Assembly (NCBI GenBank): GCA_028291445.1
Contig: JAQGIA010000640.1
Coordinates: 1-10,156 of the forward strand
DNA length: 10,156 nt
Direction of reading: 5' to 3'
Source of the DNA: Belnapia sp.
GTDB lineage: Bacteria; Pseudomonadota; Alphaproteobacteria; Acetobacterales; Acetobacteraceae
Shown in pieces: positions 1 through 6,370 of this stretch (position 1 is its first letter; each line of letters begins with the position of its first letter). The notes below the pieces were generated by a model. That model did no database searches. It had not been told where the DNA came from and was given only the letters and a program-made list of their open reading frames with translations. Both the position numbers and the translations under genes were made by a program.

Positions 1-482
1 GCATCAAGCTCGCCTCGCTGCTGATGTTCATGCCCGACGTCCATGCGCTCGGGCTGCAGACCGCCCAGGGGCTGCTCTGCACCGAGACCTTCTACTGGGA
101 CCTCAACGACCGCACCCGCGCCTTCTCGGCCCGCGTCCGTCCGAACATCGGCAACAACGCGCTCTGCATGAACCACGCCGGCGGCTATGCCGCGGTGCTG
201 CACTAACTCAAGGTCGCCGCCGAGATGGGCGTCGCCACCGCCAAGGCCAGTGGCGCCGAAACCGTCGCCCGGATGAAGGCGACCCCTTGCGACGACGACT
301 GCTTCGGCCCCGGCAGCATCCGCGCCGATGGCCGCAAGCTGCACCCGGCCTATCTGTTCGAGGTGAAGAAGCCCGAGGAAAGCCGCGGCGCCTTCGACTA
401 CTACAAGCTGCTGCAAACGACCGAGAGCGAGCAGGCCTTCCGGCCGCTGGCCGAAGGGGGATGCGCCTTCGTCAGAAGCTGA
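1..482 (+). pseudogene. ABC transporter substrate-binding protein, 3' part, interrupted by an in-frame stop
   Basis: The reading frame beginning at base 3 resembles the C-terminal part of periplasmic amino-acid/urea-type ABC substrate-binding proteins (Peripla_BP_6 type). Recognisable pieces are DVHALGLQTAQGL, TFYWDLNDRTRAFSARV, then past the stop LHPAYLFEVKKPEESRGAFDYYK and AFRPLAEGGC near the C-terminus. These proteins capture a small ligand in the periplasm and deliver it to a membrane permease. The gene starts outside the window. At 204-206 a TAA stands where the family normally has Tyr (homologues read roughly LHYLK; here LH-stop-LK), and the same frame then stays open to TGA at 480-482. 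A single base change (TAC or TAT to TAA) explains it. Either the gene is a recent pseudogene or the base is a sequencing error; no frameshift is needed. The transporter's permease and ATPase genes are not visible here. Family call fairly sure; ligand unknown. Confidence 0.75.
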
Positions 483-634
483 AGGCGTGAGGCCGGGGCG
501 CGGCACTGCCGCGACGGTATTCCCGTTGGACGCAATGCGTCCAACCCCCCACCTATTCCCCATCAATCAAGCGGTCTCTTGCGCGAAACCGGTATCCCGG
601 GTGACGATACCTGAAACCACGGGAGCCAGGAACA
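483..634. promoter_or_regulatory. Spacer with two dyads upstream of the PhyH-family gene
   Basis: This non-coding stretch holds three inverted repeats. A small hairpin (CGCGGC, 3-nt loop, GCCGCG; 499-513) lies just after the transporter gene and has no T-run, so it is a weak terminator candidate. A perfect dyad follows at 525-545, with arms GTTGGACGCA and TGCGTCCAAC around a single A. A looser dyad is at 591-611, with arms GGTATC and GATACC separated by 9 nt. Both dyads span 21 bp, as operators for dimeric repressors often do. A purine-rich GGGAG/CCAGGAAC stretch just before the ATG at 635 can act as the ribosome binding site. I see no convincing sigma-70 promoter, although TTGGAC inside the first dyad could be part of a -35 box. 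The regulator is unknown. Confidence 0.45.
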
Positions 635-1816
635 ATGAACAACGTCATCGAGCCGGTGCAGGCCCCCCCAGCCTTCTCCCGCGCCGACCATGCCGCCGGC
701 ATGAGCGCCTATCGCGCCGCCGGCGCGGCACTCGCCGCCGCCATCGGCAATCGCGGCCCCCTGCGGCTCACCGCCGATGGGCAACTTCACCCCGATATCC
801 AGGCCGCCTATTGGCGCCACGGCTACTACATCTTCGAAGGCGTCATCGACCCCGCCGAAGTCGAGGCCCTGCGGACCGATGCCCAGACCATGCTGGCACG
901 CGCCCCGACCGGCCCCGACGCGACCACCGACGCCGCGGGCCGCCCCGCCCTCGGCCTCGACTACGCCCGCCTGCCCTATCGCTTCACCAAGCCCCTGGCC
1001 GACCCCTGGGGCGGCACCAGCCAGCTCAACGGCCGGCATCCCGCCCAGATGGCCCAGCCGAAGCCCGATGCCGGCGCACCGGAACATGTCGTCTTCCTGA
1101 TGTATTCCATGTGCCAGTCGATGCCCGCCGGCCTCCGCCTCTATGGCCACCCGAAGCTGCTGGCCGCCGCGCAATCCATCAACGGCACCGATTTCGTGCC
1201 CTTCAACGACGCGATCTTCGTCAAGCAGCCGGGTCTCGGCGGCTCCGTCGCCTGGCACCAGGATGGCGTGACGCATTGGAACTCGCCCGACTGGGACGAG
1301 GGCATTCACGGCTTCAATTTCCAGGTGCAGATCTACCCGACGACCTTGGGCAATTGCCTCTGGGTGATCCCCGGCTCGCACAAGCTGGGCAAGGCCGACA
1401 TCAAGGCGATGGTCGCCGCCAATGGCGGCAGCGAGCAATTGCCCGGCGCCGTGCCGCTGGTCTGCGCCGCCGGCGACGTCACCATGGTCAATCGCCAGAT
1501 GGTCCACGGGTCTTTCGCCAATAGCTCGCCCGACCTGCGGATTTCGCTGACCTTCGGCTTCCACCGGCGCAAGTCGGTGCTCGGCCAGAAGGCCGCGCTC
1601 TCCATCACCGATACCAATGCCACCTACGATGAACAGCGGATCTTCGACCGTTCGGCGGTGATCCAGGTCGCCATCGACGCCCGGCACCAGGCCTTCCCGC
1701 AGGAACCGGTCTTCCGCTACCAGCCCTTCACCGGGCTGGAGGATGAATTCCGCTTCTCGCCGGAAACCTTCGACCGCGTGATCCGGGATTACAACACCAA
1801 GGATTTGGCGATTTAA
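635..1816 (+). CDS. Phytanoyl-CoA dioxygenase (PhyH) family protein
   Basis: 393 residues. It belongs to the PhyH branch of non-haem Fe(II)/2-oxoglutarate dioxygenases, which hydroxylate a substrate while turning 2-oxoglutarate into succinate and CO2. The iron-binding triad is visible: H208 and D210 in WHQDG and H291 in MVHGSF, with R302 in the following DLRISLTFGFH segment as the likely 2-oxoglutarate carboxylate anchor. Further family features are YWRHGYYIFEGVI at about 59-71, near the start of the domain, and LGNCLWVIPGSHKLG at about 238-252, just after the first metal ligands. There is no signal peptide, so it should be cytoplasmic. The ATG at 635 follows a GGGAGCCAGGAAC leader and no better start is seen. 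The gene stands alone on this strand and converges on the FMN reductase with only 4 bp between the stops. Bacterial PhyH proteins act on many substrates, from ectoine to halogenated and secondary metabolites, so the family is certain and the substrate is not. Confidence 0.9.
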   Translation: MNNVIEPVQAPPAFSRADHAAGMSAYRAAGAALAAAIGNRGPLRLTADGQLHPDIQAAYWRHGYYIFEGVIDPAEVEALRTDAQTMLARAPTGPDATTDAAGRPALGLDYARLPYRFTKPLADPWGGTSQLNGRHPAQMAQPKPDAGAPEHVVFLMYSMCQSMPAGLRLYGHPKLLAAAQSINGTDFVPFNDAIFVKQPGLGGSVAWHQDGVTHWNSPDWDEGIHGFNFQVQIYPTTLGNCLWVIPGSHKLGKADIKAMVAANGGSEQLPGAVPLVCAAGDVTMVNRQMVHGSFANSSPDLRISLTFGFHRRKSVLGQKAALSITDTNATYDEQRIFDRSAVIQVAIDARHQAFPQEPVFRYQPFTGLEDEFRFSPETFDRVIRDYNTKDLAI

Positions 1817-1820
1817 CCCA

Positions 1821-2411
1821 TCAATACGGCGGCGCCCGCTGCTCCCGCTGGCGCCGCGCCGCCTCCGTCCACCAGTCCAGATCGTCGGCGAAGCGCGGGA
1901 AGGCCCGCGCCAGCGCCTTGCCGCCCTCGCCGGTCGGCACCCCTGCCTCGTCGAGCGCCGCGGTGATCGGCCCGACCATCAGCGTGCTCGAGATGACGAC
2001 CATCCCCATCTCGGACAGGGTGCCATGCCAGACCAGATTGGCCCGCGCCCCGCCCAGCCGCCCCGCCGAATAGCTGGCGATCGCCGCCGGCCGCCAGAAC
2101 CATTCCTCCAGGAAATGGTCGGTCAGGTTCTTCAGCCCGGGCTGCATTCCCCAATTATACTCGCCGGTGACGAAGACGAAGGCGTCCGCGCCGCGGATCT
2201 TGGTGGCGAGCGTCTCCAAGGGCTCGGGTGCCGTCCCGGCCGGATATTCCTTGTACATCCGGTCCAGCATCGGCAGGCCGATGGCCTTGGCATCGACCAG
2301 TTCGACCTGCGCGCCGCGTGCGGTGAATTCGGCAACCAGGTAATTGGCGAGGCGGATGCCGGCGCGGTCGGAACGATAGGAGCCATAAAGTATCAGTATC
2401 GAATGGGCCAT
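1821..2411 (-). CDS. NAD(P)H-dependent FMN reductase family flavoprotein
   Basis: 196 residues with a flavodoxin-like fold. The N-terminus MAHSILILYGSYRSDRAGIR contains the GS-x-R phosphate-binding loop for FMN (about residues 10-20). GEYNWGMQPGLKNLTDH (about 83-99) is the second flavin-binding loop, matching the PEYN-type motif of the family, and YSAGRLGGARA (114-124) is the third. Members use NAD(P)H to reduce FMN, quinones, azo dyes or metals in the cytoplasm. The ATG at 2411 is supported by a strong Shine-Dalgarno (AGGAGG about 6 nt upstream, complementary to 2417-2422). It is the last gene of the minus-strand run, 32 nt after the deaminase stop, so co-transcription is likely. It might supply reduced flavin or handle redox stress for its neighbours, but nothing in the sequence fixes the electron acceptor. 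Confidence 0.88.
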   Translation of the reverse strand: MAHSILILYGSYRSDRAGIRLANYLVAEFTARGAQVELVDAKAIGLPMLDRMYKEYPAGTAPEPLETLATKIRGADAFVFVTGEYNWGMQPGLKNLTDHFLEEWFWRPAAIASYSAGRLGGARANLVWHGTLSEMGMVVISSTLMVGPITAALDEAGVPTGEGGKALARAFPRFADDLDWWTEAARRQREQRAPPY

Positions 2412-2443
2412 GAAGCCTCCTCAGACTGAAGGGATGGATGCCC

Positions 2444-2905
2444 TCACGCCACCCCGCGCTGCCAGACCACCCCCGCTTCCGCCATGATCATCCGTCCCGC
2501 CGCCTCGCTCTCCGCCCAGTCCTCGCGCAACTGCCCCACGAAGACCACCCGCTTGATCCCCGCCTGGGTCAGCAGCGCCGCGCAGGCCGCGCAGGGCGGA
2601 TGCGTCACATAGGCCGTGGTGCCCGCCAGCGAGACCCCCGCCCGCGCCGCCGTCGCCACCGCATTCCCCTCCGCATGCACGGATAGCAGCAGCTTGATCG
2701 GCCGGTCCGCCAGCCGCTCCGGCAGGTCGGTCACGCCCCGCGGGAAGCCGTTGAACCCGGTCGCCCGGATGCGCCTGTCGTCATCGACCACGACGCAGCC
2801 CACCTTGGTCGTCCGGTGCTTGGACCATTCCGCGATATGCGCGGCCAGCGCCAGGAAGCGCGCATCCCAGCGCGGCGAAACCGCCCCATCCGGTACCGGG
2901 GTCAC
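2444..2905 (-). CDS. Deoxycytidylate (dCMP) deaminase-like zinc enzyme
   Basis: Starting at the GTG at 2905 the protein has 153 residues. It shows the cytidine/deoxycytidylate deaminase zinc site: H77-A-E79 in SVHAEGNA, with H77 a zinc ligand and E79 the proton shuttle, plus P-P-C105-A-A-C108 giving the two cysteine ligands. The preceding TTKVGCVVVDDDRRI and TGFNGFPRGV segments are typical of the dCMP deaminase branch rather than free-cytidine or tRNA-adenosine deaminases. The expected reaction is dCMP to dUMP, feeding thymidylate synthesis. I prefer GTG 2905 because it overlaps the upstream stop codon as GTGA, indicating translational coupling, with GGAAG about 6 nt before it. A GTG at 2941 would add 12 residues unlike the family. 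The substrate could be another nucleotide or a modified cytosine. Confidence 0.85.
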   Translation of the reverse strand: MTPVPDGAVSPRWDARFLALAAHIAEWSKHRTTKVGCVVVDDDRRIRATGFNGFPRGVTDLPERLADRPIKLLLSVHAEGNAVATAARAGVSLAGTTAYVTHPPCAACAALLTQAGIKRVVFVGQLREDWAESEAAGRMIMAEAGVVWQRGVA

Positions 2906-3636
2906 GCCCGCTTCCAGGTCACCACCAGCACGTCCCGGCACGAGGCCGCCGCCGCCTCTGCCGGCTGCACCGGCGTCACCCCATGCATCACCCTGGCATC
3001 GTCGATGAAGGCGGTATCCAGCCGGTCCTGCAAGGTGAACCGCGCCAGTTCCCCGCCCGCGTTGTTGGTGATCAGCGTTTCGCCCCCCACCAGGTTGGTC
3101 CGCGCGATCATCCCGATCAGCACATGGTCCACGCCATCATGGTGCACGCCCTCCGGTGTCGGGTAGCCCGGCGCCCCGGCCACCGCCTCGATGCGGAATT
3201 GATGCACCTCGACGAACCAGTCGCAGCCCGGCCTCTGCCGGTCCGCCACCGAACGGCCGAGGTCGAGCAACCCATGCAGCGTCGCGCCATCGCCCACCGC
3301 CGCTTCGATCGGTGCGAACCAGCGCTCCACCCCGCCGTTCAGGCTGTTGTGCACCACGGCCTGGAAATGCGGCCGGTGCGGTCCCCGCAGATGCCCCGGC
3401 ACGCCGGCGCGAGCGGTGTAATTGGCCAGGCGGCGGCGGCGGTAGCGGCCGCCATCGGCCATGAAGCCATCCGTCTCCAACCGTTCCCAGCTCGCGGCAA
3501 AGGCATCCAGTGCCGCGGCGCCGCCCGCCTCGCCCAATCGGGCGGCCAATTCCCCCCCGCGCATCAGCACGAAGCCGCGCGCCGCGACCTCCGCCAGCAA
3601 AGGGTCGTCCGGGTCAACCTGCAGCGACGCGCTCAT
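2902..3636 (-). CDS. 2OG-Fe(II) dioxygenase family protein (PF10014 / isoleucine-dioxygenase-like)
   Basis: 244 residues. It resembles the PF10014 (2OG-Fe_Oxy_2) family, whose characterised member is the L-isoleucine 4-hydroxylase IDO of Bacillus thuringiensis. Visible features, in order: YRRRRLANYTA (about 65-75), HFQAVVHNSLNGG (90-102), EVHQFRIEA (143-151), the metal motif H165-H-D167 in EGVHHDGVDHV, NLVGGETLITNN (181-192), and the distal ligand H218 in RVMHGVTPV, with R234 in RDVLVVTW as the probable 2-oxoglutarate anchor. All residues needed for catalysis appear present. It has no signal peptide or membrane segment. The start at 3636 overlaps the lutA-like stop as ATGA, and its own stop overlaps the deaminase start as GTGA, so the three genes are translationally coupled. 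It probably hydroxylates a free amino acid or small amino compound; the substrate is not deducible. Confidence 0.82.
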   Translation of the reverse strand: MSASLQVDPDDPLLAEVAARGFVLMRGGELAARLGEAGGAAALDAFAASWERLETDGFMADGGRYRRRRLANYTARAGVPGHLRGPHRPHFQAVVHNSLNGGVERWFAPIEAAVGDGATLHGLLDLGRSVADRQRPGCDWFVEVHQFRIEAVAGAPGYPTPEGVHHDGVDHVLIGMIARTNLVGGETLITNNAGGELARFTLQDRLDTAFIDDARVMHGVTPVQPAEAAAASCRDVLVVTWKRA

Positions 3637-4400
3637 GACACCTCACCGATCGCCGGCGCATCCCCCGTGCGGCCCGCCAGCACTTCCGCCACATGGCGCA
3701 CCTGCACCGGCACGCCCTCCCGCTTCAGCCGGCCCGCCATGTTCAACAGGCAGCCCATGTCGCCGGCCAGCAGCATATCCGCCCCGGTCGCGGCGATGGA
3801 CTTCACCTTGTCGGCCACCATCCGGGTCGAGATATCGGGGTATTTCACGCAGAAAGTGCCGCCGAAGCCGCAGCAGATCTCGGCATCCGCCATCTCGGCG
3901 ATGGTGGTGCCCGGCATTCCGGCGAGCAGCGCCCGCGGCTGTGCCTTCACCCCCAACTCGCGCAGGCCGGAACAGCTGTCGTGGTAGGTCACCACCCCCG
4001 AATGCGTAGCCGCCACCCGCGTCATCCCCCGCACATCGGTAAGGAAGGCGATCAGCTCATGCGTCTTGGCACCGAGCGCCTCCGCCTTGCCGCGGTACTG
4101 CGGGTCATCGGCAAACAGCGCGGGGTAGTGGTGGCTGATCATCCCGCCGCAACTGCCGCTCGGCACCACGCAATAGTCGTAGGGCAGGAAGGCATCGACC
4201 ACGGACCGGGCCAGTTCCTTCGCCGTGGCGCGGTCGCCGGTATTGTAGGCCGGCTGGCCGCAGCAGGTCTGGGTCGCCGGGACCTCCACCTGGCAGCCGG
4301 CCTCCTCCAGCAGCGCGATGGCGGAGAACCCGACATTCGGCCGGTAGAGATCGACGAGGCAGGTGACGAAGAGCGCGACGCGCGGCCGGGTCTGGAGCAT
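3633..4400 (-). CDS. LutA/YkgE-type (Fe-S)-binding cysteine-rich (CCG) protein
   Basis: 255 residues, the usual size of LutA (about 240-250). It carries two tandem cysteine-rich CCG domains. Domain 1 has C14, C46-C47-G48 in TCCGQPAYN and C84 in SGSCGG. Domain 2 has C143 in HDSCSGLRELG, C176-C177-G in ICCGFGGTF and C217 near MGCLLN. Such domains bind iron-sulfur clusters or act as heterodisulfide-type redox modules. In LutABC the protein is one subunit of the L-lactate oxidising complex. It lacks the N-terminal ferredoxin region of GlcF, so it is not a glycolate oxidase iron-sulfur subunit. LutB and LutC are absent on both sides. No clear Shine-Dalgarno precedes the ATG at 4400; the start was chosen from the normal N-terminus (VALFVTCLVDL). 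The family is secure, but lactate utilisation is doubtful without the partners. Confidence 0.85.
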   Translation of the reverse strand: MLQTRPRVALFVTCLVDLYRPNVGFSAIALLEEAGCQVEVPATQTCCGQPAYNTGDRATAKELARSVVDAFLPYDYCVVPSGSCGGMISHHYPALFADDPQYRGKAEALGAKTHELIAFLTDVRGMTRVAATHSGVVTYHDSCSGLRELGVKAQPRALLAGMPGTTIAEMADAEICCGFGGTFCVKYPDISTRMVADKVKSIAATGADMLLAGDMGCLLNMAGRLKREGVPVQVRHVAEVLAGRTGDAPAIGEVS

Positions 4401-4456
4401 AGGGGCAATCTAGGCGCGCGCAGCCCCCGGCGAAAGGACCGCCTGCGCATGACACA

Positions 4457-5539
4457 TCAGGACGGATCGCGGGGCAGCAGCACGACCATCCCGACCGGCT
4501 CCCGCATCAGCCCGGCCCTGGCGCCAGCGGCCTCGCCCGTCCCGCAAAACAGGTCGCCCCGGGCCTGGCCGTGGATCGCCCCGCCGGTATCCTGCGCCAC
4601 CACCAGCCGGCGCAACGGCGTGCCATCCAGCGGATCCCGGGCGGCGATGAAGACCGGGGCGCCGAGCGGGATGAAGCCGGGGTCCACCGCCAGCGACCGG
4701 CCCGGCGTCAGCGGCACGCCCTGGGTGCCGATCGGCCCCGCCGCCGCGTCCAGGTCCTCGATCGGGCGGAAGAAGATATAGGCCGGGTTCTCCCGCAGCA
4801 GCGCCGCCGCCTCGCCGGGCGGGGCGGTGCCGAGCCAGGCGCGGATCGCCTGCATGGACATCGCCTCCCGGGCGATGGCGCCACGGGCGATCAGGCTGCG
4901 GCCGATGGCGCGGTAGGGATGCTCGTTGCGCCCGGCATAGCCGAGCCGCAGCACCCGCCCATCCGCCAGCCGGATGCGGCCGGAGCCCTGGATATGGAGG
5001 AAGAAGGCATCGACCGGGTCAGCCACCCAGGCCAATTCCAACCCCTGCCCATCCAGCCCGCCGGCCTCGATCGCCGCGCGGTCCAGCAGCCGCAGCGGTC
5101 CTTCGGCGGGAAGCGCATGCAGCGGCACCTGGTAGGCCCCGCCCGGCGTCTCGGCGCCGCGCAGCTCCGGCTCGAAATAGCCGGTCAGCAGCCCCTGCCC
5201 GAGCGGCACCGGGCGGAAGCGCCGTTCGAGGAAGCCCCGGACATCCACCAGCGCCGGATCGGCCGCCTCGGCACAGGCCGCGGCCCAGCGGGCGGCGATG
5301 GCGGCATCCCCGGCAAGCAGCACCGCGCAGGATCGCAGCAGCGGCGCCAGCACCGCCTCCGGCGCCTCGCCCGGCCAGCCTTCGATCCCGGCAAACTCCG
5401 CCGGCGACGGCCCCGCCCCGCCCAGCAGCAGGGCGAGGACGATGGCCAGCCGGCGGCGTGGGGCGCTAGGCGCTTTGCGTCCCCACCAGCTTCCAGGTCG
5501 GGTCGGCGGTATTGAGGTCACGCTGGAAGGTCCAGACAT
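4457..5539 (-). CDS. mltA: MltA-domain murein transglycosylase
   Basis: 360 residues from the ATG at 5539; a GTG at 5521 (354 residues) is an equally possible start. The protein is a lytic transglycosylase cutting peptidoglycan glycan strands in the periplasm to 1,6-anhydromuramyl ends. MltA-domain signatures are LLTGYFEPELRG (117-128), HIQGSGRIRLADG (182-194), GYAGRNEHPYRAIG (200-213), NPAYIFF (251-257) and VPLTPGRSLAVDPGFIPLG (275-293). The C-terminal 3D/double-psi-barrel segment has AQDTGGAIHG with D317 and GDLFCGTG with D329, the region of the catalytic aspartate. Arginines at 28-30 followed by LAIVLALLLGGAGPSPA make a signal peptide; no lipobox cysteine follows, unlike E. coli MltA, which is a lipoprotein. 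The start overlaps the tim44 end by 56-74 nt, a coupled arrangement seen in related genomes. Confidence 0.9.
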   Translation of the reverse strand: MSGPSSVTSIPPTRPGSWWGRKAPSAPRRRLAIVLALLLGGAGPSPAEFAGIEGWPGEAPEAVLAPLLRSCAVLLAGDAAIAARWAAACAEAADPALVDVRGFLERRFRPVPLGQGLLTGYFEPELRGAETPGGAYQVPLHALPAEGPLRLLDRAAIEAGGLDGQGLELAWVADPVDAFFLHIQGSGRIRLADGRVLRLGYAGRNEHPYRAIGRSLIARGAIAREAMSMQAIRAWLGTAPPGEAAALLRENPAYIFFRPIEDLDAAAGPIGTQGVPLTPGRSLAVDPGFIPLGAPVFIAARDPLDGTPLRRLVVAQDTGGAIHGQARGDLFCGTGEAAGARAGLMREPVGMVVLLPRDPS

Positions 5540-6149
5540 CGGTCAGCTCGGTCACCGCATCGCTGCCAGTCACCACTTCGCCATCGCGGCCGGTGGTCAG
5601 GTTGATCTGGTCGGTGACGAAGCGGACGGTGATATCGGCCACCGTGCCGCGCAGGTCGGCGGCGTCGATCGCCACCTCCTGCACCGCGCGCAGCTCGGTC
5701 CGCTGGGTTTCGCCGGCGGCCTCCCGCGCGGTGATCGCCTGTTCGAAACCAGCATAGGTATCGTCGGACAGCAGGCCACGCAGCGTGGTACGGTCGCCCG
5801 CGCCGAAGCTGGTGACGATCATCCGGAAGGCGCCCTCCGCCCCATCCAGGAAGCGGGCCGGATCGAAGCCGCGGTCCACCGCGGCGATGCGGGCCAGGGC
5901 CTGGCCGGGCGGCGAGCGCGGATCGGGCACCACCCGCTGGCCGCGACCCGCCGTGGCGGACGTCGCCGCCTCCTCGGCCACGCCTTCGACCGGCGCCTTG
6001 GCGCGCGGGTCAAAGCCGGCCGGCCGTGCCTCATTCGCCGGCGGCCGCTCGAAGCCGGTGCGCTTGCCGAGCACGCTCCGCAGCCGCAGCACGAGGAAAG
6101 CCGCCACCATCGCGAATAGAATCAGGTCGACCGGAAAACCGCCCGTCAT
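5466..6149 (-). CDS. Tim44/TimA family putative adaptor protein
   Basis: 227 residues. A single N-terminal membrane segment (about 6-24, DLILFAMVAAFLVLRLRSVLG) is followed by a charged, Pro/Ala-rich linker (about 30-85). A Tim44-like C-terminal domain then runs from about 86 to 227 (AEGAFRMIVTSFGAGD, LLSDDTYAGFEQAI, VADITVRFVTDQIN, and a C-terminal DVWTFQRDL...TWKLVGTQ). Mitochondrial Tim44 tethers Hsp70 to the import channel; the alphaproteobacterial homologues are inner-membrane proteins whose exact role is not settled. The ATG at 6149 has a strong Shine-Dalgarno (AAGGAG, complementary to 6156-6161). mltA follows and overlaps its 3' end. This pairing is a recurring alphaproteobacterial arrangement, which supports both calls. 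Confidence 0.88.
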   Translation of the reverse strand: MTGGFPVDLILFAMVAAFLVLRLRSVLGKRTGFERPPANEARPAGFDPRAKAPVEGVAEEAATSATAGRGQRVVPDPRSPPGQALARIAAVDRGFDPARFLDGAEGAFRMIVTSFGAGDRTTLRGLLSDDTYAGFEQAITAREAAGETQRTELRAVQEVAIDAADLRGTVADITVRFVTDQINLTTGRDGEVVTGSDAVTELTDVWTFQRDLNTADPTWKLVGTQSA

Positions 6150-6370
6150 CGTGAACTCCTTTTCATCTATCTAGGAGGGCGAAGGCCCAGCCGCAACGTC
6201 CAGGCACCTCAACACGGCATAAACTCAAGGCCATGAATGGCCTCGCCCCAGCCGGCTTGCCTCCTCGGACCTGCCGCCCCAGGGCTCACCATCCAGGGCC
6301 TGCGATCCCGGGCTTGCTTCCCCGCGGGCCGCCCGCTATCGCCGCCACTCCCCATTCGGAACCGCACCCG
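6150..6370. promoter_or_regulatory. Divergent intergenic region between tim44 and the histidine phosphatase gene
   Basis: Two transcription units diverge here, so promoters for both should lie inside. For the minus strand, TTGCGG (complement of 6191-6196) and TAGATA (complement of 6168-6173) are 17 nt apart, a possible but weak sigma-70 pair whose start point would give a leader of only about 12 nt before the tim44 ATG. A dyad at 6228-6243 (AGGCCAT, GA, ATGGCCT) lies on the plus-strand side and could be an operator. The frame upstream of 6371 is open back to an ATG at 6233, but its translation is proline-rich and unlike phosphatases, so I treat it as leader. Confidence 0.35.

Noticed and set aside
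1..482. Stop-codon recoding or a programmed frameshift in the transporter gene
   Set aside because: No frame change occurs, TAA is rarely recoded in bacteria, and there is no nearby stimulatory structure I can see. A point mutation or base error is simpler.
487..1524. 345-codon plus-strand frame overlapping the PhyH gene
   Set aside because: The translation is extremely Arg/Pro-rich, typical of an out-of-frame reading of GC-rich coding DNA.
563..1687. 374-codon minus-strand open frame opposite the PhyH gene
   Set aside because: It is antisense to a gene with full family motifs and its translation is low-complexity Gly/Ala/His/Arg without any domain.
1829..1857. 8-bp inverted repeat GCGGCGCC...GGCGCCGC near the convergent PhyH/FMN-reductase ends, considered as a terminator
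   Set aside because: It has a 13-nt loop, no T-run on either strand, and lies inside coding sequence; such stems arise easily at this GC content.
2983..4781. Long plus-strand frames across the lutA-dioxygenase and mltA genes
   Set aside because: They are antisense shadows of genes with clear catalytic motifs and show no family features.
6233..6370. 46-residue N-terminal extension of the histidine phosphatase
   Set aside because: It is proline-rich and unlike the family, which begins a few residues before the RHG motif.
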